From NCBI RefSeq assembly GCF_963662255.1, contig NC_085052.1, forward strand, positions 15,289,151 to 15,353,150: 64,000 nt of DNA, given 5' to 3'. Within the stretch, counting starts at the first letter, position 1. The number at the start of each line of letters is the position of its first letter. A program made the position numbers and the translations under genes. Shown here piece after piece: positions 35,801-50,800 of this stretch. A model generated the notes under the pieces. That model did no database searches and was not told where the DNA came from. It worked only from the letters and a program-made list of their open reading frames with translations. The stretch comes from Cinclus cinclus (Eukaryota; Chordata; Aves; Passeriformes; Cinclidae).

Positions 35801-38800
35801 AATTTGAAAGTTATAATAGCTTGAAAATATTATCAGTTCGTGAATTTTGCATCCTCCTGTGGGAGGGAAAGAGAATTATTAGTGTGACCAGGACTACTGT
35901 TAGATGTTGTTGGCTGTATTTGCTAATCCTGTTTCCATGTATTTTGCTGGAATTGAAAGCTGAAACCTTCCTGTAGTGTCACACAAGTGAAAGACCTTTT
36001 ATTTTTTTTTAATTTAATTTTTTTTTGGTTGGTTTGCAGTTGTGTGTAAATTAAGCATATTACAACTTAAAATAACGAATTCCAAACCAAGCACACTGTA
36101 GGTTAAAAAAAAAAACCCAAACAAGCATTATTTTGTAGGTAACACAGCTTCAGAAAGTTGTGGGTTTTAGGAGTGAAGGTGTAGTGTTGTAATTAAGTCT
36201 GGAATTCAAGTTGAGTTTTTGAGGGTAAGCTGACTTAGTGGTTTCCTCCTGTTTTGACTCATGAAGAGTTCTAGCTGAGGAAGTGGTCGAAGTTACGCAT
36301 TGTGCTTGACTTTGAGATGAAAAAAGATAATAGTTAAAGGAGCATGTGGTACTAGATGGCAAACTTGGATATGGAACACTGAAGTATCACAGAGACCTGA
36401 AGATTGAAAGGGGAGAGAACAGGCAAGTTGGAGCAAACTGGTTCTTCTGAAAGCCACTGTGTTTTGTATTGAATAATGGTGGCTGCTGCGAATCAGCTTG
36501 GGTTGTTACTGTCAAAAGTGCTGGAGAAAAAATACTGGCAACTAATGAGGTATCTGGTATGTTTCTCCTGACTGTTCAATTATCAGGGATTCTGAAGTGT
36601 TGGCTCTGTAAAGCTTTTTTTTCTTTGACTGTTGAGTCAGACAAAACTGCTGGATTAGTTACATCTGGGGTCCAATTTTTGTGACTTTAAATAAGCTCCC
36701 CTATTTTAATAGTAGGAAGAGAATTATTTCTAGGATGGCAGATGGCAGAATTGTGTCTAAAAAGTTAAAATTATTTTAAGTACTTTGAGCTAGAATTTTT
36801 TCAAGTCTAATGAATAATTAATCTGATACCTCCAACTTTGAGAGTATCTGGGTTTTGGTATTGCCTTGGCCCTGCACTGCAATTCCTATTGTCTTGTGAC
36901 ACATGGAGGTGTACTCAGGATTAAGTGCAGTTTAAGCATGCCAAAGAAAATACAAAATCCAGTGATGTTGCAAAGAAGTTTTGGTAGTTTTTTTTCTTTT
37001 ATTTTTAAATTATTGTAACTAATGTCAAAGGTAATTTATGTGAAATGTAATTAGTAGCAACAGACTAACAAGGCATTTGTCCTTTCCTGTGTGTGCTCAA
37101 ACCAAGGATGTGTGTTTATGAAGACAGGTTGTTCAGGATACTGATATCTTTATTCTGCTAGGCTGGTCTAGGTGAGCTTCACTGCTGTGTAAAGCCCTAT
37201 TTTGTATTGTTGCAGTTCTTGGAGGAGTATTTTTATGATTAAGCTGGAAGGAACAATTTTGATTGCACTGTGTGAACAGGTTCTAGATTCATAATCAGTA
37301 ATAATTTCATACTGCCTGATAACTAATGCATAAACCTGGCACTCATTAAACAGCTCTGATCAACCCTCTGATAGTGGGGGGGAATAATGAACACCTGTAA
37401 CTTCAGTCATACATTTCAGTATCTAGATAGTTATGTGAGTATATATGTGAAGACAGACTTTATTTGTCATTCAGTAACTAAACAAGAAAGAAATGAATTG
37501 TTCTACATATAGATGATTGGAGTCTCTCACTAAATGCAGTTACTGTGGAAACAGATCTGCTGGTTAAATCCCTGTATTTTGTGAGAAGTGCAGAAGCATC
37601 AGATGATTTCCAAGCTGTAAATGCATCAAGAGGTTTGGTTTTATGTATTCCAGGTAGCTGGGGGAGAAGATGTGAAAAGTAAAAATTTGTCATCCTGGAG
37701 AAGCAGAGTTTGGTGTTAGACATAACAAGCTGTGTTGTCAATAGAAGTTATAATGCACAATAGGAGCAGCTGAGCCCTCTGCATTTTCTACCAAATAAAA
37801 TTTGATCACTTAGAACATGTTTGTTTCAAGAATGAAAATGTTCTATCACAGAACAAAGACAGGAATGAATAATTTTTTTAAACTAGCATTTCTTACAATT
37901 ACTCTTTTTCTTTTCTTACCAAATTAAATGTGCTTTTAGAACAGCTATGTGTACTATTAGAAAATAAGTACATTGTTCACCCTGCCAACCAACAGTCTTC
38001 AGCAAACATCTCTTCTCTTTGAGTTACATAAACTGAAAAATGTGGGGGATATTAATAGAAATGGGCTAGTGAACTATGAATAGCATAACTTTTCGGTTTT
38101 TGTCAATCATATTTAGGCTTGATCGTCTCTTTATTTTACTGGACACCGGTACAACACCAGTAACAAGAAAAGCAGCTGCACAACAACTTGGGGAAGTAGT
38201 GAAACTGCATCCTCATGAGCTGAATAATCTCTTATCTAAAGTAAGCATGTTTTTTTTGCCTAGTGCTTCAATGGTGAGAATAAAACTAGTTTAAAGCAGT
38301 GTGCTTCTATGGGAAGGAGAAAATGCATTGTAGTCTTTTGTTTTTCAGAAGCAAGAGAATGAAAAAAATCGGGGTTGCTTCTGTTAAAGGTGCTGTTCTG
38401 TCAGCTTCTGAAATGATTACAGAAGTGAGGTTTCACTTAGCATTCAGTATTGATATTCAGCATTTGCTGTAAGTTGAGACCTTCTTCTGTAAAGAGAAGC
38501 TCTACTACCTTATAAAGATTTCTGCTCTTGCCTTTAAAGCTTATTACTTGTGTGATAAAACATTAAAAATGTCAGAGGTTGTATGTCTTAAAAAGGGCTG
38601 GAAATTGGGAAGTTTTCCATTAGTTTGAGACTTCAATCTGACCAAGTCTAGTAAAGCCACCAAAAATAGTCTGCATCTGATAGGTGATGGGTCAGTGACC
38701 TCAGTTCTGTTTCATTGAACCAGGTGCTCTCACCACAATTGATGCTATCAACAGAGTGGACAAGGAATCGTGAATATCAAACTGCTTTCAGAGAAAGAAA

Positions 38801-41800
38801 TAGTTTTTCCAGATGTGTGACATAGTGATAAATGAGTTTAGAAGAGCATATATTGCTTCAAGTGACCCATGTTTTATCTCTTCTTGGGTTAAATGACTTC
38901 AGGGTTTTAAGGTCTGTTAATCAATTTTGAGTGCTTCCTTGCAGAAAAAAAAGCCAGCAGCAAACCAACCAACCAAAAAAAAAAATGTGTCTCAAGCCTT
39001 GTTCAGTACCTGGAGGAAATCAAGCTTCAGTTTAACTGATTGGACTAAATATATCTTACAAAGTCTTAAGGTCTGGCTCTGGCAAGTGTTCTGCTAAGCA
39101 GTGAGCAATATAGAAAAGACCGCTGGCATTTCTTGTTGGTTTTTTTGGGTTTTTTTGTTTATTTTCAGTGTGGTATTAATTCATTGCATTAAAGTAATTG
39201 TGCTTTATTAGAGCATAACATCTGATTGATTTTTTTGGAAGTCCGTTTTAGGCAAATACTTATTTACCTATTAATCTCTCCTTAAAGGTGTTAGTGTATT
39301 TAAGAAGTACGAATTGGGATACTCGCATTGCGGCTGGCCAGGCTGTCGAAGCAATAGTGAAAAATGTACCTGAATGGAATCCAACTCCAAGATCAAAACA
39401 AGGTGCTCCTTAAATTAATTGTGTAGAACTGATTGTGTATCTTACACAAAGTGTCTGTGATAGGAGACTTTTCAAGCCGTCTGTGTAATTTGTTTTTTTA
39501 TGAGTGTAGACTTTTATTTGCATGTAAGCTGTTTGGAGCAGGGTGCTAATAACACCAAGGTCATGGTTCAGTCCCTGTATGGGCCACTCACTTAAGAGCT
39601 GCACTTGATCCTTCTGAGTCCCTTCCAACTCAGACTATTCTGTAATTCTGCGAAGTAGGACTCTAAGCAAACTTCCTTTGCTTTATATGTTCCTGACCTT
39701 TATTTCTTCCAGAATTCCTGTGCTTGTGCTTTGTACCTTCATAAAGCTTTTATAAAGGAGTTGCTAGTAAAATGGTTTAGCTAGTAAAAAAGTTTAACCA
39801 ATCAACTTTGTCATGATAGTTTGCAGAAACTCTTCTTCACTCTTCCCTTAATCTGAGCACCTTTCTGAGGAAGGTGAAGTGGCAGCTTGCTCAAGTCTGT
39901 ACTGTTTCTTTTCATCTGAAATCATCATGTTTGGGATGTTAGTTTCCTCAATTGTTGAGTTGTGGACTAAGTGATTTTGTCCAAACCCATTGGTACTGTC
40001 TATGTTCACAACTTTGTGGCACAGGTTGCAGAAATTCAGTGACTTGTTGAAAAGCACACACACTCTCCCTAAAATAGCAACAATGAAACTCACATCTGAG
40101 ATCATTTCATATTTGTTTCTCTTGGTTCCTCCCAGTTCTGTTGGCTTTGAATTTGACAAGCAAATTCTGCGTTTTCCTCTTCCATTGTCTTTATTTTTGT
40201 AAACAGTCATATTTGTTCTCCTCCAACTTCTCTTCATATTGAAGACTGCATTCTCTTCAGTCTTTCCTCAAAAGGCAGCTGTTTTGTCTTTTAAATGGCT
40301 GTTTTTCTCTGTGCTTCCTCTTCTCTTACTTGTGTCCTCCTTGAGATGTACAAAACTCCACACAGTGTACCTGCATCTCTAGAATACTGAAATTTACACA
40401 TAGTGACAAAATCATGTGCTTTGTCCTGTAATCAGTGTTCTTCCTGGTTGAGACCCAGTACTTTGTTGTCTGTTCTGGCTTTCAGTGCTCAATGAATAGA
40501 TGAATACAGAAGACTGTCAGAAATGCCTCCAAGGTTTTTATTGAATACAGTGTTGTGTAGGCATCATTTAGGTTATTTGTTTTTACACCTTATGTACTTA
40601 TTTGCCCATTGGTGTGTTCTGAGAATCCTCTTTGGATTCCTTAGTGCCACTGTGACTTCAGGCTACCCAAAAGAGTTTAGTGTCATCTGCACACTTGGAG
40701 AGGAGTATATTAGTGAGTGTCTTTTTCATTGATTAAAGAATTGGTACCAACACTGATCCCCAAAGGACTCCAGAACTAATTTCTACCTTTCAGTTTGTAA
40801 AAGGATGTTCTTCCCAGCTCTCTGCTAACCTGGTTCTTTTGATTTATTCTTTTATATGAATCCTTGCCTAAAGCTTTTAAATGTATTATGTTCACTGGAT
40901 GCCCTCTATCCACTTGTTGCAGCTCTTTAAGGACATTGATAATGAGGTTACTGAAAGGTGCTTTTTTCCAGTGCAGTTCTCTTTCCCAGTGAACCGTATT
41001 TGTCCATATGCTTAATAATTTAGTTACAGAATCACAAAATAGTTTGGATTGGGAAGAACCTTAACGATCATCTAGGTTCAACTCCTACCACAGATGAGGA
41101 GGGATTCTGCTATTGCATACTTCATCTTACCAAGGATAGCAGTTCATTTCACTTGGCTAGTTCAAGGATTATTTCTAGAATGCCTTTTGTACATGGAAAT
41201 CGATTAACCTGTTGGTCTTAGAGTAAAGCACCCTTTTAAATGCATTGTCCAGTTCTTGCACATCTGCCTATCAGATTATTAATGAAATTGAAAAGATAAT
41301 TGTTTGTTTGAGAAAAAGGTACTGTGTGAGAAGAGCTCACAGCTGGGTGTCAGCAGCCCTTTCTCCCATGCCTGTTCAGACCACTCTTCAGCTTCCCTAC
41401 TTTGGATGCTTGGCTGGTAGTGTTGGTGGGCTACCTGTGATACTGTTTGTGAGCCGTATGCAATTCAAAACTGTAAGCTGACCCTGTGTGTACAGAGAAG
41501 GCCTGGTACTAGGTCAGTGTCCAACATTTCAAAAAGCTAATTTTTTTCAAGGGAAAAACATTTTTTTTCCTATTCAGGTACATTTGGTGACCTATTTCAG
41601 TCTGTCTTTGTAAAAATGGAGCCCTTATACTTTCTGAATCAAAATGCTGTATATCTCATGTTCCTTTGGAGGAGAGATATTCTCTTACTTTTCCATAATC
41701 TTCTGTCAGAATTTCGAACAAAAAATGTAATCACATTGTCCTTAATGTTATTTCTGTTTCCTACCTAGAACCAGGCTCAGAAAGTCCTAGTGAAGATGCA

Positions 41801-44800
41801 CCTTCAACAGATCGCTTGCGTTTTGACAGATTTGATATATGTCGGTTGTTAAAACATGGTGCGTCTCTTCTTGGATCTGCTGGTGCAGAATTTGAGGTCC
41901 AAGATGATAAATCAGGTATCCATATTTTACTTGCAGACAAGAAAACTTACTGATACCATAAAGTTTGTTGTGGCAGCATTATGAATCTAGTCATCCATGG
42001 ATTCTCAGACTATTAGGAAATAAAGACAGAAAATATTCCTCAACATAAGTGGTTTGTATTTTCATCCTAAAGTAGCACAGTTTTTAGGGGGTGTGTATTG
42101 TTTGGGTTCTTGCCATAACAATATTACTATGTGTACTCTGGGGAAGAAGGGGTGGAAACCTGAAAAAACATCAAAGATTTCTGTAGGCTTTTTTAAAAGG
42201 GTCAGGCGCTATCACTGTGTGCTGTTCACCTAAACAGTGTTCCCACATACAGAAGTAGGATGTGGCTTATTTAAAAGCTTGGAGGTTTCAAGTATAGAAA
42301 GATTGCATGAGGAATACTGTGATAAGACTGCCTAAGTTGGAAGATTAAATACCTGTGCCTGTGTGATATTTTGTTTCAAGTGATGTCTAATATTTTTTTC
42401 TGTAATTTTTAGCTGAGACTTGCTTTGTCAGTGTAATGATACTGAATTATTTTAATCTAAGGTATTTTTTTTATTATTACTGTACTTACCTGTTCTTAAT
42501 CCCAGACCATCTACCAGTTTCTGCACCAAATTAAGTGATGCTATTGATAAGAATCTGACTGTGTAGCCCTGATTCCTTTGGTACACAGAAGATCAGTAGC
42601 TCAGCAAGGAGCACAACCTGAGGCTTCTGAAACTTGAGCAGTGTCCTGTCTCTTCAGCCTGGTTGCTGACTTATTGTTTGCCATTTTTTAAGCTAGATTA
42701 ATAAAGTGGTGTACATATTTCACCTCGTCTAATGAAACCCATCACTTCTGTTTATACAATCCTGATATTTATCCCAGTGTCACATGATTTCACATAAAAA
42801 AAACTTCAAGAATAATATATCAAAAAATAAGAAAATGGAACAAAAATCTTGAGTTGCTGCCTTTTTTTTTTAACTCATGGGAAAATGTAGAGTCTGCTTT
42901 CTCTTCTGTATTTTATAGCAGCTTCTCTTTTTAAGTACGTAGGTAACATGAATGGATATAATGTAACTTAAATAATCTTTAGAATTAGCGGTCTTTGACA
43001 TTTACTCCGAAGATGATAGAAAGGAAAAATATTTTATGAAGAGTGGAAGTTGCTTGTATTTGCTTGTCAGTTAAATGCAGTTTGAAAAAAACGTGCTGGT
43101 ATAGATAATATTAACTACTGGTTACTACTCAAGCTGGTGTACACCCCAAAATCGTGCCAGTGTTGGTCATCTACTTAAAAGTTTGTGCTGATAATTAAAA
43201 AAACCAACAAAAAAAGCCTGCCACCACAACACCAACAAACCAAAATGCTTGACTGTTTTTTGTACTGGACATGTAAAGAGTGAAGACTGACAGCCCTACC
43301 AGCTACAAGTTTTGGGTTATTTGGAGGGTTTATTCTACTTGGGTGCTAAAATCTTGTATTTTTAATGTAAATGTAGGTGCTCCCAAAGTCTAAGTGTTCT
43401 ATAGTTGTTGTTGAAACTTCACACATTCTTGAGGTGGTATCTGTTAATTTCCAAAAAAACTTGCTTGATTGCAGTTGAAATACTTGTGTAGTTACAGTAG
43501 CAGAAAAGGTCTTCCTGGGTATCCAAGGTGATTTGTTTTAGAAGATTATATTAGCCAAGTACAATTTAATCCTGTTAAGTTTTGGCTTTATGTACATTGA
43601 GCAAGTCGTCAGTAAAATATCTGGTTGGATAAATATAAAGTATCTTCTTTTAAAACCTCTTTCTAAGGTGAAATTGATCCTAAAGAGAGGATAGCAAGAC
43701 AGAGGAAGCTGCTGCAGAAGAAACTTGGCTTAGATATGGGTGCTGCAATTGGCATGAATACTGAGGATCTGTTCAATGATGAGGATCTGGACTATTCTCC
43801 TTCTTCAGTTTTACTAGTAAACAAACAACCTGTAGGTAAAACCTTGGGCTATTTCACTGCAAGGAATAATACAGTGGGTTTGCTTTATTTGAGTTTCTGT
43901 GGTTATAATACTTATATTTTAATAAGATGATTGACATCTAGTGTGGTATGCTTTGGCCTCATGAGTTCTTACATCCTGTAGTTGCTTGTTAGTACTATTT
44001 GATGTCAAACTGCTGAAATGTTTGAAATGGAGGGTTGGGGAAGTTGAGAGTATTGTGGGTTTGAGAATTTTTCAGGACTTCATTGTAAGAAGAATTGACA
44101 ATGAATGACTTTTCTTTCAGACTCTTCAGGCTGCTGAGTTAATTGACTCAGAATTTCGAGCTGGTATGAGCAGTAGACAAAAGAATAAAGCCAAAAGAAT
44201 GGCTAAGCTATTTGCAAAGCAAAGATCCAGAGATGCAGTGGAAGCTAATGAGAAGAGGTATAATAGTGAACTGGTTTCCTTTTATTTCAGTTAAGCTGCG
44301 ATTGTGATTTGATTTATCTGTTGAGAAACTTCCTACAGTCTTTGCATCTTAAATCTCTTACATGCTAATTGTGCTGATGGTGGAACGTTTGCGTGCAGTG
44401 CTTGTTCCCAGGAGAGCTTTGCTGAGGACCCAGCTTCAGAGACATCTTGACATAATGGGATGCTACAGCTGAAATGTGACTTGTCCCTGTTATTAAATAT
44501 GACTTGAGAATAATGCATGAAAACAGGGGATTTTAAGAAGAATGACTGAAAATTGGGGATGCTATTTTCTGATGTGTGCTTTGTTCTTCACTGTAGTTTA
44601 TAGTGGCATATTGTTGTATCTGCTCTGTTCTAGTGGTGACAAAAATCTTGATCTTATTTAGGAATTGTCTGGTTTTTTGGAAAAAATCTGAGACTGATTG
44701 TGAATTCAGGCCAGCGATCTGCTGTCTACTCACTGCATGTATTGTTTTTACATGGAAACTTACCTATCTTGCATATTTCACAGTGTTGATCCTCTTTGTT

Positions 44801-47800
44801 TTGTATTCTTGCCATACTTTATGGTGTCTGAAGACTTCAGTTGTAGACATAATTGCTTGCCTTAAAGCATACTTCCAATTCATAAATATGTGCTTGCTCC
44901 TTCTCAGCAATGATAGCACTGATGGGGAGCCGGAAGAAAAGAGAAGAAAAGTTGCAAATGTTGTCATCAACCAGCCTGCCACAGACTCAAAAGCATTGGT
45001 AGAAAATACTCAGGAAGAGGTATGATGTGTTGTTCTGCTGTTAGCAGGAATGATCATTTAGTTTTTTAGCAGAGTAATTTGAAACAAAACTCCTTCATAA
45101 GCCCAAGTTCTTTAGTCATCCTAGCATTTACAGAAATGGAATGAAGAATGTCACGGCCAGCTTACTTTTACACATAATGAGGCAAGTGAGCTTCTAACTG
45201 TGTTACAGCATTGAGGAAGGAAACACATTTAATCCTTTGGTAGCAGTTTGTGACCCAAATTAACACGAGTAGGTGGCTACAGGTGTCAGACCTAGGTATT
45301 AAACTGGCAAACTGTGCTAAACACTTACATGGTAGGATTACATCAAGCCACAAATAATTTGATCCAAATGCTTATTTAATCTTTATTTAATCTTTGCTGT
45401 ACTTCAATTAGGCTTAATTTAGAATTAAGTTTTATCTTTAATAGTTGAAGATAAAAACAATTACCTTAGTCTTGGAAAAAACTGCATTTGTTTCAAAAGA
45501 CTGAAAAGCTAAAAATTAAGAAATGGTAAACCAGAATATAAATGGTGCATAGAAATTTGTCTAGATATGTCTGTATCCTACAAAAATAGCTTTCCAGTCA
45601 TAGTTCAGTAATTAAATTCTTATTTGCATAAAAATGATAAGAAAACTAATCTGAAATAATGATAACTACAGGCTGAATAGCTTCTGGTTGCTAACTGTCT
45701 TTCAGTTGCTCTTTGTATGTGATGTGAGCTTACTAATGGTAATGAAAATTCCTTTCCACAGCCATGTCCGTTTCCTTGTAGGAAATTTTGGGATAGTGAA
45801 TATGCTTTGGTTTTCAAAAAGTGGAATGTGTTTGGAAAAGGGTGCTGTTTATTGCTGGATTCATTGACCCAATTTTGTTATGTAGTGTGTTTTCAAGCTG
45901 AGACTTGCCTATTATATTCTTTAAAGGCAAAGTTCATAAATTTAAAGGATCACTGGATAGAATAAGAAACTTTGCTTAATTTTCTTCCTTAGCATGATTT
46001 CTGAAGGAAAGGTGAATTCCAGAACGTCAAAATTAATTCCCATAGAGAAGAGGTTACACTGTTAACAGAAACTTCATAAACTTCTTAAGAGTTCCAATGC
46101 TAATCAGTGAAGTTTCTGAGCTGGGGAAGGTGATGTTTTTTTTGGGTTTTTTTGGCCCAGTAATGAAGAAAAGTACTCTTAAGCTTTTGAGAGTTTTTGC
46201 ATGCCATTTAAGTATGCAAAGACAACAATGCAAGAAGTATTTATGATTCCTTTTTTTTTAATCTCATACTTAATAATTTTTTATGGATTTAGGCAAATGA
46301 ATGGCCTCTGGAAAGCTTTTGTGAAGAGGTGTGCAATGATCTCTTTAACCCTTCTTGGGAGGTAAGACACATGCACTATTTAAGGTGGAACTATTAAGTT
46401 TTTTCAAAGGGGCTTCAGCAGAAATGCAAGCATTCTATGTGTGGAACTTCAGAGAATTTTGCCAGATATCAAAACTTAAATCATTTATGCATACAGATTA
46501 CATAGCTGAGACAAATTTGCTTTTATCAAACCTAAATGATTTTTAAGACTCATTTAAAAGGGGATGGAAAACAGATGTGTAATGTATACTTGTGGAGAGT
46601 GGGAAAGATGTGAAAAGCCATCATTATATAAGTGAAAATTATGGGAGTATTGAAATTCAAGCAAAAAAAAAGCACATCAATCTATGGTTAAAAAGATCAA
46701 GCAATTAAAACAAACTTGGATTCATCAAGACTTTGAGAAATACTGTGTGAAGCTGTTGCTGGCAACAGTGATATGTTTGTCTAATGCTAAGCTAGTAGAA
46801 AAGGAAGGGGAATCAATCCTTTAGTAACTACAGAAGCTATATGTTTGGTTGCTTTGACCACTTATTTTCAAGATTCAGAATGGTTCTACTCACCTTTTTA
46901 TTCAGTCCTTATGCAGTTTTCCACAAAATTTAGTAGAAATTTCAGGTAAAAATATGAAGTAGCTGATAATGATCTAACTTCCTTGTGCAGAAGGTAGAGA
47001 TAACAGTTGTCAACTAACTTCATTTTCTTAAGGTCATCTTTTGAAGGGTTAAATATTAATAGTGACTCTAACATCCTTATGCGTATCTGTAGCACAGTCT
47101 TGGTGATGTCAGTATGGGCAGAGCCAACTTGCTCTCAGACTTGGAAACACAGAGGTAGATCATGTGCAGCCAGCACAATTATTTTGGTCCCAGAAAAAGA
47201 ATAATTATATTTGTGTGGCATATCACTGCACCTGAGCTAAAAAGTCTCCCCTTATTTGAAAGCAGGCTGTTTGCAGTTGAAGGCCAGGTCCACTTGTCTT
47301 CTGGTATGTAGACAATCTCATAGCTTTCTTAGTAGTACATTTGCTATAAGGCACATAGATCTCAATAAGGGAAATAGATCAATATAGAATCATTATTACA
47401 GTATGTTCTGGGTGAAAAACAGGATAACTTGCCTCAAAATGTATGTTTAAAGTGCCTCTCTGGAAGCATCTTGCAATGTCTGGAGTTCACCTGGGTGACT
47501 ACTTCAGACTGCTTGCCACACTTACAGGCAATTGGAGTCAGGCAGGATGAATCCTACTGCTGGTATTTCCTTTATACATTTGTGTCTTGCTGGTTTGTGT
47601 TTGCAGAAGCTGAGACCTTAACTGTCCAAGTCTCCTTCTTTTGACTTGTAAAACCTAGCTCATGAGCCACCATGGACCAAATAAACTGTTGGTGTATGAA
47701 CAATTAGGATTTTAAGACTAGACTCTGGCTGTTGTGTATTGGCTTGCTTATAGCTTTAACCAGCAGCCAGTGAGCTGTACATAATGTGCCATGTATATTT

Positions 47801-50800
47801 ACATTTCACATAAGATATTCTGATGAAGGGAGGATCTACCAAGTACTCAGTTCTAGTTGTTATTGCTGTGAAACGAAATGCAACAATTTTCTGATAGCAA
47901 CAAGCAGGTATATGAACTGTTATTAAAAAAGTTAATTCTCTTCTAACTTACGTGAAGGCCTCTCAATGAGAACCTGGTTCAAAACTCTGCTTTTGCGGAT
48001 TTGTGTATCTGTTAAATGAGCTTTCCTTGAGAAACTGATTACTAGTCCAGTTAGGTATCAAAAATACTAGAAATAGGTGTGTCTTCAGCACATCTTTCTG
48101 CTGGTCTTTTGTTATTTCCAGAACTCTTCCTAGTGTGTTCAACTGTTCATGTTTGGTGGGAACATGCAAGTGCCTATAATTTGCTTTCCCATATTACTTG
48201 TTCATTTATTTCTAAAATCCAGTCAAGCAAGGTAGGTTTGTAAGTTATGCAGAATAGTAATTCCCAGAAATTTGTTTTGCAGACTGCAGAATACTCAGTG
48301 AGGATCCAAACTCTGTTAAGAAATACAGAGAGTTGTTGAAAAATATAAAACATGAAGTGCTTGAAACTATAATAATATTGATTTGCTTTAGCTTATAAAC
48401 TTAATAAAAACAGTAGTATCTTCAAACTTCTCTTTGACAATTAGTGCTGTATAGCATAGTGAGGTAAAAGAAAATGAATGTTGGCTGCATTACTGCAAAT
48501 ATCATAATGTGTTAGAAAATAGAAGCAGTTCTTAATTGCTTCTGTTCATAAGCTGGCAAATACTTGGTCAAAAGAAGGTTGATTTTTGAGCAGGTGAATA
48601 TTTTAATGTGACTTGATCTAATAATTCCTAGAAGTCTAAGTAGTGCTAATTCTGCAGCTCTTGAAACATCTGTTAAGAATACGATTGTATTATTTCAGTT
48701 TTCCAACATGGTTTTTGTCTTCTGCTCCCTAGTGTTTTAAAACGTGACTTTTGATTTCACTTTCCTAGGTTCGACATGGTGCAGGTACTGGACTGAGAGA
48801 GATACTTAAAGCTCATGGTAAAAGTGGTGGTAAAATGGGAGATAGCTCTTTAGAGGAGGTAAGTTTCCAGTTCTGTAGACTTAGTATTTTACTTAAATGA
48901 AGTTTATAAAAGACTCCTTAAAATACTTTGCAGCAGGTGTTTGATGTGGGGGAATATGAAGACTTTTCTGCTCAGAATCATCTGGATGACATCACTGTAT
49001 AAACTGACAAAACACTGTTTCAAAGATGCCTATGCAGAGCTCAGTACTAGTGTATAATTAGCCATTAATATGTTGGTTGATTATAGTTATTAAATATTAG
49101 CTTCCATATTGGCATATATTGTTTTCAAGTCCTGGTAAGGCTGTGCTGTAACAAAATTGACGAGTTGATTATGTAACTCTGGTAGTGTCTCAGACCATCT
49201 AACTCTACTTGCTTGAATAATAAGAGGACTCTATCAACCTGCTATCTTTTTTACAAGAAGAGGAGTTAAAATAGTCTCTTTAAAAGGAGAACAATTTTTT
49301 AAAATATCCCAACAGTAATAGCTTGTTTACATGTAGTGGATTTTACACAGATTCCTATGGACTCCCCTGCTGTAGAAGCAGCTGGAAGAGCTTGTGGCTT
49401 AGAGAGTTGAAGAATGAGATGTAAATCAGTGTACTTCAGCATACTTTGTAAATAGGGAAAGCAAAAACTTCTCTCTCCTTGCTTCCCTGTAGAGTAGTAT
49501 TTGTTCCATGGAGTTGCCTGGATAATAATAACACAATATGCAATGATAAAATACTTTAAACCATTTCTTAACTATTTTTGCTAGCATCAAAGCCTGCTGT
49601 GTATGCCCTATGCTGGGTATAATTCTTTGGCATGTATGGGAGTATGAAATCCAGAATATGCTTTAAGTTTTCTTCATTAAAAGGGTAGTTCTCAAGGGAA
49701 GTGGTGACCTAGTAGGCACATAGTGGAGATGAGAGGGATGATGCCTGAGCAGTTGTTTTTATGGGGCTTCCCCTCTGAGATAGAGCATTAGACAGTTATT
49801 GGTCTTTAGCAGAGGCCAGAGCTTCAGGATTAGCTTTGATAAACCTGGAGGACATGGGACTGAAAAGAATGTTCCTTTCACTGGGTCTCCCACAGTGAGC
49901 TACTGCTTTAGAGCTTGTTTATTTGTAAATATGCTTTCAGATTATTAATTGACTTGCCTACAATATGCTGCTGTTTGCCAGTATAGATTATCTGAATGAC
50001 TTTACTTTGTGTGCTGTGTAGGAATAATTTGTTCACCTTACAAGATGCTCTCAAGCTGTTGTGTTTTAGCTCCAACAGGCAACGAAGCATCACACAGCCT
50101 CTTTCTCACTTCCTCCTCTGGTAATATGGGGTGTGTTAGGGAACCACCAGGAAAAAAGTAAAATTTGTGGGTTGAGAAATCAACAGTTTCATAATTGAAA
50201 TAAAGTAAAATATTGTAATAACAGTAGTAATTGTAGTAACAGTAATAACAGTAATGATAAGGAGAGAGAGAAAATTAAAACCCAAGAAAAGCAAGTGCTG
50301 CACAATAGAATTGCTTATCACCCTCTGATCAATGCCTAGCCTGACCTCCAAGCACCACTCATCCCATTCTGGATTCCTCCCCCAGTTTTTATGCTGGTCA
50401 CGACATTCTGTAGTGTGGAATGTTCCTTTGTCACCTATCCAGAGAGGAAGTTATGCTTCCTCTCTGCTTTTTGCGTAGCCCCCCCACTGGCGGAGCATGA
50501 GACATTCAGAACTTTTTCACTTAGGGTCAGCATAATGTAGCAGCAACCACTACATCAGTTTGGTATCACCATTATTCTTATACTGACTCCAGAACACAGC
50601 AGAACACAGAACTCCAGCTATCGAGGAAAAAATCTAACTCTGTCCCAGCTAAAAGCAGGACATTAGCCTTTTGATAAATGCACTGTGCTTTTAGAGAAGA
50701 AAACAGCCAGGTTATGATGTTTATAATAATCCAGGTGAGTTGAATTAGTGCTGACTACTTAGCCTGGACTGTCTCTGAAGGAGAGCATTGTTGAGTCAAT

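Larger units (their letters stand above)
29226..38116 (+). other. BTAF1 intron 1
   Basis: An 8.9 kb first intron. It holds an 18-G run (29312-29329), a 35-T run (29826-29860) and otherwise AT-rich sequence with short open frames only. I recognise no gene or transposon family in the rest. Confidence 0.75.

Noticed and set aside
37478..37741. 87-codon minus-strand frame in BTAF1 intron 1
   Set aside because: No splice context, no recognised family, isolated.
39545..39585. tRNA-Ile gene
   Set aside because: The anticodon and T arms are present, but the acceptor and D-arm 5' half is missing and a CR1-like tail follows. It is a SINE copy.
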